Position numbers and translations under genes: made by a program | In this document: piece after piece, positions 36,720 to 42,745 of the stretch | Layout of the letters: each line of letters begins with the position of its first letter | Numbering within the stretch: the first letter of the stretch is position 1 | The notes under the pieces: generated by a model | Seen by the model: only the letters and a program-made list of their open reading frames with translations | Database searches by the model: none | Told to the model about the DNA's origin: nothing | Source of the DNA: Oscillospiraceae bacterium | Lineage (GTDB): Bacteria; Bacillota; Clostridia; Oscillospirales; Ruminococcaceae | Direction: 5' to 3' | Assembly: GCA_017460835.1 (NCBI GenBank) | Contig: JAFUAD010000054.1 | Location: forward strand, 1-61,453 | Length of the DNA: 61,453 nt

Positions 36720-37346
36720 ATGTTTTTCTTAAAGGGTATCCTGATCGGACTCCTTGTCGGCGTGCCGGCCGGCGCGATCGGTGCGCTGTGCGTCCAGCGA
36801 ATGCTCAGTTACGGAACCAAAAGCGGCTTTATCACCGGCTTTGCTTCCTCAGTTGTGGACTGCTTTTACTGTGCAGTCGGCATATTCGGCATTACGCTGA
36901 TCTCTGACTTTATGACAAAATATGAATCCGCCATCATGCTCTGCGGCGGATTGCTGATTCTCTTTATGGGGCTTTCCACACTGCGGAAAACGCCGGATTC
37001 CGTTGAGATCCGCACGCAGAAGCCGCCCTGTGTTTCCATGCTGCTGACCGCTTTCGGCGTCGGGATTACAAATCCTGCCGCAATCCTCGGCTTCCTGATC
37101 GTATTCACCTATTTCGGCATCGGCGGGAATCCGACGGTTCCGCAGGGAACATTCCTGATCGGCGGCGTGTTCATCGGAACTACGATCTGGTGGGTGCTGC
37201 TCGCGATGCTGACCGGCGCCCTGAAACGGAAATTCGGGGAAAATGCTCCCGCCCGCCTGAACAGATTTTTCGGCGTCCTGATGATCCTGTTCAGCATCCT
37301 GATTCTCTCAAAGGCAGCGCTCAGCCTGATTCAAAATATCATTTAA
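36720..37346 (+). CDS. LysE/RhtB-family exporter
   Basis: A 208-residue membrane protein with about six helices. The N-terminal LKGILIGLLVGVPAGAIGALCVQRMLSYGTKSGFITGFASSVVDCFY matches the LysE/RhtB start (GxxxGxxPGP...R....G...G...G....D). The conserved Asn-Pro comes in GVGITNPAAILGF. The family exports amino acids or other small metabolites; no substrate can be inferred. The start at 36720 (MFFLKG) follows CGGAG; the upstream ATG at 36675 would add residues atypical of the family. Confidence 0.82.
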   Translation: MFFLKGILIGLLVGVPAGAIGALCVQRMLSYGTKSGFITGFASSVVDCFYCAVGIFGITLISDFMTKYESAIMLCGGLLILFMGLSTLRKTPDSVEIRTQKPPCVSMLLTAFGVGITNPAAILGFLIVFTYFGIGGNPTVPQGTFLIGGVFIGTTIWWVLLAMLTGALKRKFGENAPARLNRFFGVLMILFSILILSKAALSLIQNII

Positions 37347-37392
37347 CAGTAAGCCGATCCCGCGGAAACGGAATCGGCTTGCTGTTGTTTCA
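37347..37392 (+). terminator. Intrinsic terminator between LysE-type gene and cotJC
   Basis: AAGCCGAT (37351-37358) pairs with ATCGGCTT (37373-37380), followed by GCTGTTGTTT. It lies between convergent genes. Confidence 0.65.
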
Positions 37393-37395
37393 GAT

Positions 37396-37983
37396 TCAGG
37401 TTCTTCTCCGGGGACGCGGCTGCGGACGCATGACCGCAGGGTCAAACGAAGGATTCGTTGCATAGGGGTTCTCCGGATCGCTCGTATAGCGCCCGAGATG
37501 ATCCTGAATCAGACGGAGGCCTTCGCCAAACCGCTGATAGTGTACGATTTCGCGCTCGCGCAGGAAGCGGATGATATCGCGGACATCGGGGTCATCTGCA
37601 AGCCGGAGGATATTATCGTAGGTTGTGCGCGCCTTCTGCTCAGCAGCAAGGTCCTCGTTCAGATCAGCGATCGCATCACCGACAGACTGGAATGTCGCTG
37701 CGGAAAACGGAACGCCGGATGCGCTGACCGGATAGATTCCGGTTGTGTGATCGACGAAATAATCCGCAAAGCCCTGCGCCTCAAGCTGCTCTGGCGTCAT
37801 GCCCTTTGTAAGCTGATAGACGATCGCGGAGATCATTTCCATGTGCGAAAGCTCCTCTGTTCCGATGTCGGTCAGCAAGCCCTGAAGCTCCCGCAGCGGC
37901 ATCGTATACCGCTGATTCAGATACCGCATGGATGCGCCCAGTTCACCGTTCGGTCCGCCGAGCGCCAAAAAGATATAATGCAA
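37396..37983 (-). CDS. cotJC: CotJC spore-coat / Mn-catalase-like protein, 3' part of a split gene
   Basis: This frame (195 codons from a TTG at 37983) encodes the bulk of CotJC, a ferritin-like manganese catalase of the inner spore coat. From residue 9 on it reads GGPNGELGASMRYLNQRYTMPLRELQGLLTDIGTEELSHMEMISAIVYQLTKG, with the metal-binding Glu and Glu-x-x-His (EELSHME). A later pair is in AEQKARTTYDNIL and REREIVHYQRFGE. The first eight codons are not CotJC but the end of the adjacent inserted element. The missing first 31 codons lie at 50,553-50,645. Joined at the shared Gly-Gly codons the product is 216 residues. In the present arrangement it lacks a proper start and is likely not made until excision. 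Confidence 0.9.
   Translation of the reverse strand: MHYIFLALGGPNGELGASMRYLNQRYTMPLRELQGLLTDIGTEELSHMEMISAIVYQLTKGMTPEQLEAQGFADYFVDHTTGIYPVSASGVPFSAATFQSVGDAIADLNEDLAAEQKARTTYDNILRLADDPDVRDIIRFLREREIVHYQRFGEGLRLIQDHLGRYTSDPENPYATNPSFDPAVMRPQPRPRRRT
37955..37978. other. Attachment site at the cotJC 3' side
   Basis: The 9-bp core CCGCCGAGC (37955-37963) is identical to 50554-50562. It is followed immediately by the element arm GCCAAAAAGATATAA (37964-37978), whose exact reverse complement is at the other end (50532-50546). The predicted 2-bp crossover is at 37955-37956 (GG in cotJC sense), by symmetry of the arms. Confidence 0.88.
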
Positions 37984-39405
37984 TTACAAATGATAAACGA
38001 TCTCAATGCGACCGCTTGGCTTCATAAATATGATCTCTTCCACTATACTGCGGAGGGTTTCGTTTTTGATGATTTCACTCACGCATGGATCGGTAAGCGT
38101 TTTTAGTCCGGATTGCACCTGACCGATAAATGCCGCTGTGTCAATCGGCTGCGGCTCTGCCTCATCAATCTGAGCATGCAAGGCCGAGAGCTTTTCGGTG
38201 ATCCTGCGCTTATTCTCCCGGTATTCATCAAGTGTATCAATACCGGCTTCGTATGCCTCACGAATCCTGTCAAGCTTCTTTTCTTCTTTTTCAACCAGAC
38301 TGAGAATGGAGGTATCCGCCTTTGGCTTAGGCTTTCGCCTGATTTTTGCATCAAAATCCGGATCAACAAGATCCATGCGCATTTGCTCCAGCACGATCTG
38401 ATTGATTTTAGGAACAGATATCGCATGCGAAATCTTACATTTGCCCCTGCCATAATTATGACATTGCAGATAATTTCCGGCGGAGGCCATTACCAGCGTC
38501 GCGCCGCAGTGATCGCACCGTACAAGGCCCTTCAGCATGAATTGCACCGGCTGACATTGCCTTGCATACTTCCGGTACTTCTTTTTGTTTTCCGCACGCT
38601 TGATCTGAACTGCCTCAAATGTTTCCTGTGCAATAATCGGCTGATGCTGACCGTCCACGCATGTGTCAAGCTCATGGAAACGATCGGAGCGATCCCCTGT
38701 CTGGCTGCGGCGCAGTTTTCCGATATAAACCGGATTTGTCAGAATGTACTCGACAGTGCGGTTTTCCCATGTGTTTCCGTGCCGCGTCGTGATTCCGATA
38801 CTGTTCAGCTTTTGCGCAATTGCGCGTACCGGAGTTCCGGAAAGATAATCCTCATATATCATTTTTACAACCGGCGCAGCGGCTTCATCCGGGAAGAAAA
38901 TGCCGTCCTGCATCCGATAGCCGAACGGAGGCTGCGAGACCACTCCCCCGCGCGAAAATTTCTCAGACATGCCGCGCCGGACTTCTTCAGCGAGATTCAG
39001 GCTGTAATATTCGTCCATCGCCTCGATCAGCGCCTCGATCAGAATTGAGGTCTTATCCTCGGAGAGCTGCTCAGAGATGCTGATGACTTCAATCCCGCAC
39101 TGCTTTCTCAGCATGGATTTGTATACGATGCTGTCTTCGCGGTTTCGGGCGAACCGGCTGAACTTCCACAAAAGAATCACATCAAAAGGCTTCGGCTTCA
39201 GCTTGGCGGTACCGATCATGCGCTGAAACTGTATGCGTTTGTCGGTCTTCCGCCCGCTGATGCCCTCGTCCGCGAACACAAACTCCTCCGGCAGAATCAG
39301 ATCATGCTCTTTCGCATATTTCCGGATCGCTTTAAGCTGGCTGTCCGGAGAATATTCAACCTGATCCTCAGTCGATACTCGGATATAGGCGGCTGCTGTT
39401 TTCAT
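37984..39405 (-). CDS. Large serine recombinase of the cotJC element
   Basis: A 473-residue site-specific recombinase. The resolvase domain (about 1-150) begins MKTAAAYIRVSTEDQ, with the nucleophile Ser11, and contains FDVILLWKFSRFARNREDSIVYKSML. The recombinase domain follows (FGYRMQDGIFFPDEAAAPVVKMIYEDYLSGTPVRAIAQKLN). A zinc ribbon has CDHCGA with further Cys/His (GNYLQCHNYGRGKCKIS), and a coiled coil is in SLVEKEEKKLDRIREAYEAG. Start 39405 is preferred because GGAGGAG precedes it. Its 3' end lies 6 bp from the attachment-site arm, as expected for the enzyme that integrates and excises this element. Confidence 0.94.
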   Translation of the reverse strand: MKTAAAYIRVSTEDQVEYSPDSQLKAIRKYAKEHDLILPEEFVFADEGISGRKTDKRIQFQRMIGTAKLKPKPFDVILLWKFSRFARNREDSIVYKSMLRKQCGIEVISISEQLSEDKTSILIEALIEAMDEYYSLNLAEEVRRGMSEKFSRGGVVSQPPFGYRMQDGIFFPDEAAAPVVKMIYEDYLSGTPVRAIAQKLNSIGITTRHGNTWENRTVEYILTNPVYIGKLRRSQTGDRSDRFHELDTCVDGQHQPIIAQETFEAVQIKRAENKKKYRKYARQCQPVQFMLKGLVRCDHCGATLVMASAGNYLQCHNYGRGKCKISHAISVPKINQIVLEQMRMDLVDPDFDAKIRRKPKPKADTSILSLVEKEEKKLDRIREAYEAGIDTLDEYRENKRRITEKLSALHAQIDEAEPQPIDTAAFIGQVQSGLKTLTDPCVSEIIKNETLRSIVEEIIFMKPSGRIEIVYHL

Positions 39406-39468
39406 GAGCACTCCTCCTCTCATAATGATATGTGTTCCGCCCGGTGTGTTTGCATCGGGCGGAATTAT

Positions 39469-39765
39469 TTATGCAGCCTTTATCGGATCTTCAACAATCT
39501 CGCATTCAGCGATTGTAAATGGGTCAATATCAATGCAGTTTGTCGGGTCGTGCTCGCCCGAAAGATCCCACGCGACTGTATCATTCATAACGGTCAGCGC
39601 TTCACGGAAGAAAGATTCATCGCGCAGACGCTCGAAGACACCGCCCTGCTCCACGAGAGCCTTGACGGATACCTTGCGCACGGTGCCATCGAGCATATAG
39701 GCATATACAGTGTAGTCATCGCCGGCTATGGCTTGCAGAACGACGGGAAACAGTGCTTCCTCCAT
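39469..39765 (-). CDS. DUF2442-family protein
   Basis: A 98-residue protein with the DUF2442 pattern: VVLQAIAGDDYTVYAYMLDGTVRKVSVKALVEQGGVFERLRDESFFREALTVMNDTVAWDL followed by CIDIDPFTIAEC. DUF2442 genes are commonly found beside DUF4160 genes, as here, and the pair has been regarded as a possible toxin-antitoxin module. It starts with GAGGAGGT at proper spacing, 14 bp after the DUF4160 stop, and precedes the recombinase gene on the same strand. Confidence 0.72.
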   Translation of the reverse strand: MEEALFPVVLQAIAGDDYTVYAYMLDGTVRKVSVKALVEQGGVFERLRDESFFREALTVMNDTVAWDLSGEHDPTNCIDIDPFTIAECEIVEDPIKAA

Positions 39766-39779
39766 AGTGATACCTCCTC

Positions 39780-40040
39780 TCAGATCAGCGGGTTAATGCG
39801 ATTCAGCGGCAGATTTTGCTTTGCAAGCTCCCAGTTTTGCATCAGCTCATCGCGGTGAATCTCGCACCATGCAAGAATGAGCTTCACTTGCTTATTCGGC
39901 AGGCTGCCGCGAATGATCGCGCCCTGCTGTATGTCAACCAATGCTTTCATGCCGGCATATTCCACATGGAAATGCGGCGGATTATGGTCGGAATAATACA
40001 TTGTTACTCTCAGACCGTAAAACAGACTGATTTCGGGCAT
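39780..40040 (-). CDS. DUF4160-family protein
   Basis: An 86-residue protein matching DUF4160: MPEISLFYGLRVTMYYSDHNPPHFHVEYAGMKALVDIQQGAIIRGSLPNKQVKLILAWCEIHRDELMQNWELA. The DHNPPHFHVEY segment with clustered His is diagnostic. With the next gene (DUF2442) it forms a two-gene unit typical of putative toxin-antitoxin pairs. Such a pair on an excisable element could discourage loss of the excised circle, though that is inference. AGGAGGG precedes the start. Confidence 0.78.
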   Translation of the reverse strand: MPEISLFYGLRVTMYYSDHNPPHFHVEYAGMKALVDIQQGAIIRGSLPNKQVKLILAWCEIHRDELMQNWELAKQNLPLNRINPLI

Positions 40041-40232
40041 AGTGATTCCCTCCTATCTCTTAATGTGTCTTATCACGAGCATCATCCGGCGTCTTCTTGG
40101 GCTTCAGCATCGGAAGTGAGCCGCTTCTCTACAAAAGCCGCAGTTTCCGTGATGGACTCATCCGGTTCCGCCGTATCGTTCTCCCGGCCTTTGGCAGCGG
40201 TTCAGGTAGAGATATTCTCCGCCTGATCCCGT

Positions 40233-40265
40233 CCCGTCCGGCGCGCCAACACCGGGCGGGTTTTT
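40233..40265 (+). terminator. Plus-strand intrinsic terminator with no gene before it
   Basis: CCCGTCCGG (40233-40241) pairs with CCGGGCGGG (40252-40260), then T5. No plus-strand gene reads into it; it may be a relic of a lost gene or block antisense transcription toward the lipoprotein gene. Confidence 0.65.
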
Positions 40266-40270
40266 CATTC

Positions 40271-40900
40271 TTAAAGGGATAGATTCTGAAACGCCTCGAT
40301 CACAGCATTATCCGGCGTTATGTATATCATCACATAATTACCGTTCGCTGTGCAGCGCGTCGTCATATCGCCAAAGCCCTCTAATGTAATTACCATAGAG
40401 CCGCTCTGTGCTTCCTTCAATTTTGCATGCCCGGCGGCGAATTGGTAAATTTCAAATTTATTTCCGCCGACCTTGAAGCTGATGCCGTCTTCTGCACCAA
40501 TCATAGATGCAGCCATCGGGATGACATCAGAAATGTTGATTGTTTTCCCGATTGCTTCTGCGATCTTCTTGACAGAATCAATCGTTTCACCGGACGGAGC
40601 AGGATCTGCGGCTGTCGATGCCGGATCCGGTGCGGCGTCTGTGACCGATGAAGTTGCTGCTTCCGAGGTTGTTGCCTCTGAGGTCGTGGCTTCTGAGCTC
40701 GTTTCAGATGTAGTCCCGGAGGTTGCCTCTGTTGTCAGCTCGGTAGTCCCGGAAGTTGATTCCACGGTCTCCGTGGTCTGGGCAGTTGTAGTGGTCGTTT
40801 CAGCATTCGACGCAGTGCCGGATTCATTCTTGCCGCATGAACTGAGCAGCATTGCCCCCGCGAGCAAAGCAGCATAGATTTGAGCCTTTTTCGCTTTCAT
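40271..40900 (-). CDS. Ser/Thr-rich lipoprotein carried by the cotJC element
   Basis: A 209-residue exported lipoprotein. The signal peptide is MKAKKAQIYAALLAGAMLLSSC with lipobox LLSSC. Next comes a low-complexity Thr/Ser/Glu-rich linker (about 28-110) and a C-terminal globular domain of about 95 residues beginning ETIDSVKKIAEAIGKTINISDVIPMAASM. I do not recognise that domain. Start 40900 follows CGGAGG; the frame continues to 40936. It lies between the repressor and the DUF4160/DUF2442 pair. It may be a lysogenic-conversion gene that alters the host surface. Confidence 0.7.
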   Translation of the reverse strand: MKAKKAQIYAALLAGAMLLSSCGKNESGTASNAETTTTTAQTTETVESTSGTTELTTEATSGTTSETSSEATTSEATTSEAATSSVTDAAPDPASTAADPAPSGETIDSVKKIAEAIGKTINISDVIPMAASMIGAEDGISFKVGGNKFEIYQFAAGHAKLKEAQSGSMVITLEGFGDMTTRCTANGNYVMIYITPDNAVIEAFQNLSL

Positions 40901-40925
40901 TATTATTATTCCTCCGTTTCTGTTT

Positions 40926-41579
40926 TCATAAAGCACTCATAAAATAAACAGCTTTTCCTAAAATTCGGATTTGATTGAGTTCATCGCCGACATAAACAAG
41001 CGGTTCATATGCAGGGTTTTCCGGAGTGAGAACGAGCTTACCCTGACTAGGATAATAGTAAACCCGTTTGAGCGTCGCTTCATCATCAATAATAACCGCA
41101 GCGATCTCACCGTTTTCAACAATCGGCATTTCACGGATGAACACAATGTCACCATCATATATACGGGCGCCGATCATACTGTCTCCTTTAGCACGAAGAC
41201 AGAAGTCTGCTCGAATGTCCATATCTGCCATCACATAGCTTTCTCGTTCTTCATCCGCAAAAACCGGCTTCCCGCAGGCAATTTCCCCAAGCAGCGGGAA
41301 ACGCCTGAGCTTCACAGGCTTAATATTATCATGCTGCAACATGAGATTTTCCAATTCATCTTTTTGAGGCGTCTCCTCATCCCAGCCCATTAGAAATCGA
41401 GCAGTTACACCAGTAGCTGCCGCAATGTTTTCCACAACATCAACGGGAATTTTCTTTGTTTCGCCTGACGCATATCGTTGCAAAGCGGATTTTGATACAC
41501 CTGTTACTTTTTCCAGTTCTGCATATGACAACCCTTTGGATTTGATAGCTTGGCGAATTCTCTCAGCTCTATCTATCAT
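40926..41579 (-). CDS. Phage repressor, XRE helix-turn-helix plus S24 peptidase domain
   Basis: A 217-residue CI/LexA-like repressor. The N-terminal HTH is AIKSKGLSYAELEKVTGVSKSALQRYASGETKKIPVDVVENIAAATG. The C-terminal S24 domain has the catalytic Ser in AKGDSMIGARIYDGDIVFI and the Lys in ATLKRVYYY. The expected self-cleavage site is in GEIACGKPVF (Cys-Gly). Start 41579 (MIDRAERIRQ) is chosen because the family N-terminus begins there. Divergent from the Cro-like gene, with palindromic sites between them, it would keep the plus-strand genes off until RecA-stimulated cleavage. Confidence 0.88.
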   Translation of the reverse strand: MIDRAERIRQAIKSKGLSYAELEKVTGVSKSALQRYASGETKKIPVDVVENIAAATGVTARFLMGWDEETPQKDELENLMLQHDNIKPVKLRRFPLLGEIACGKPVFADEERESYVMADMDIRADFCLRAKGDSMIGARIYDGDIVFIREMPIVENGEIAAVIIDDEATLKRVYYYPSQGKLVLTPENPAYEPLVYVGDELNQIRILGKAVYFMSAL

Positions 41580-41660
41580 TCTTAACCCCCCCTTTTCTGA
41601 CTGCATTATAACATAGATTTCCCGAAAATGCAATAACTTTTCAAAAATAATTTCGAAAAT

Positions 41661-41722
41661 ATCCCAAAAAAGGGTTGACAAAAAAATAATGTGGTACAAT
41701 AAAAGCATCCCGAAAAAGGGAT
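41661..41722. promoter_or_regulatory. Repressor operators and Cro-side promoter
   Basis: ATCCC-N6-GGG occurs twice: 41661-41674 and, as perfect ATCCC-N6-GGGAT, at 41707-41722; a half-site TTTCCCGAAAA lies near 41615-41625. Between them is a plus-strand promoter, TTGACA (41675-41680) with extended -10 TGGTACAAT (41692-41700). Its 14-bp spacing is short and may be compensated by the extended element. Confidence 0.65.
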
Positions 41723-41737
41723 GAGGGAGGTGAGACT

Positions 41738-42016
41738 TTGGTAGACAAAAATTTACTTCGGGGCGCAATTGCACGAGCCGGCATGACGCAGGAAAAATTG
41801 GCTCTCGCAATCGGTATTTCGAAAAACACGCTGTCCGCAAAGATTCTTGGTCGTTCTTTCTTTGATACAGATGAGATCGACAGAATCTGCGAAGTGCTGT
41901 CCATTGTTGATAACGGCGAAAAAGCCGATATTTTTTTAGCATCGCCATCCCGTTTTAGGGATTCTTCGAGCGATGTGAACAGTTCGGACTGCATTGACCC
42001 AATCGCGCCCGCCTAA
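41738..42016 (+). CDS. Cro-like helix-turn-helix protein
   Basis: A 92-residue DNA-binding protein: LLRGAIARAGMTQEKLALAIGISKNTLSAKILGRSFFDTDEIDRICEVLSI is a complete XRE/Cro HTH. The start is TTG at 41738, supported by GGGAGGTGA five to six bases before; no ATG fits. It is the first plus-strand gene of the element and diverges from the S24-type repressor, the classical lysis/lysogeny switch arrangement. Confidence 0.8.
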   Translation: MVDKNLLRGAIARAGMTQEKLALAIGISKNTLSAKILGRSFFDTDEIDRICEVLSIVDNGEKADIFLASPSRFRDSSSDVNSSDCIDPIAPA

Positions 42017-42131
42017 CTGCCCAACACACCACACAGAAAAGAGGTGAGAAAATGCCTGATCATAAAAGAATGCCTGCCAATCACAGGACAATCCGCACGC
42101 CGCATATAATACCATGAAAGGGGCTGATCTT

Positions 42132-42350
42132 ATGGCAAAGAAACAGGAGTACACATGTGTGAGCTACATCAGAGGGGCAGACGGTGCGCTGATCCCCTTC
42201 TCGACGCTCACGGAGGAACAGAAGCAGGATGTCCGTTCGCGGATTGTTGCGAATGTAAACAGAACCCTGAGCGATTACTTCACGGCACATCCCGAGGAAA
42301 TTGAACCGTATAGCCGCGGCGCGGGCGTCAAGGTAATCAGAGAAACCTGA
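42132..42350 (+). CDS. Small phage-type hypothetical protein
   Basis: A 72-residue protein starting MAKKQEYTCVSYIRGADGALIPFSTLTEEQKQDVRSRIVANVNRTLSDYFTAHPEE. Start 42132 has AAAGGGG nine bases ahead. Small proteins with this layout are frequent in early regions of Firmicutes prophages; I do not know a function. It is the last intact gene before the IS110 remnant. Confidence 0.6.
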   Translation: MAKKQEYTCVSYIRGADGALIPFSTLTEEQKQDVRSRIVANVNRTLSDYFTAHPEEIEPYSRGAGVKVIRET

Positions 42351-42455
42351 AAGGAGACCAGCTATGAAAAGTCAATAGGAAAATGAGAGAGTTCACAGAA
42401 AGTTTACAAGAGACAAAAAGAGCTACCCGCCTATAAAGAATAGGAGAGAAAATTT

Positions 42456-42745
42456 TTAAACAAGAGCAAAAGCAACGTTATCGGTCAGGAGCTTGAACAG
42501 AACTCTGACGAGCTTATGGGCTGTGTGTGCAAGTGCATCGTAATGCGAATGCCCCTGTGCGATCTTGGAATCAAAGTAGCGCTTGAAGGTATCATTGTTC
42601 AGCGAGACATTCCATGCAGCATTGATGAGCGCATATCGAAGCACCTTAGAGCCGCGCTTGGACATTTTGGTTCGCTTTGCCGTGAACTTGCCGGATTGGT
42701 TCACAACCGGATCCAGCCCGGCATATCTGGAAACACCGAGAGAGG
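42456..42745 (-). pseudogene. IS110-family transposase remnant (C-terminal end)
   Basis: On the minus strand, RYAGLDPVVNQSGKFTAKRTKMSKRGSKVLRYALINAAWNVSLNNDTFKRYFDSKIAQGHSHYDALAHTAHKLVRVLFKLL is the Transposase_20 C-terminal domain of IS110/IS116 elements (GLDP, SKRGS motifs). Only about the last 95 residues survive. Upstream of about 42,735-42,745 the sequence switches abruptly into the phage tape-measure gene read from the other strand. The remnant therefore marks the breakpoint of a deletion that removed the front of the tail gene and presumably the head genes. Confidence 0.82.

Noticed and set aside
37396-37983. The cotJC 3' frame as an intact gene starting with TTG at 37983
   Set aside because: No ribosome-binding site, and its first eight codons belong to the element's terminal arm; the true start is at 50645.
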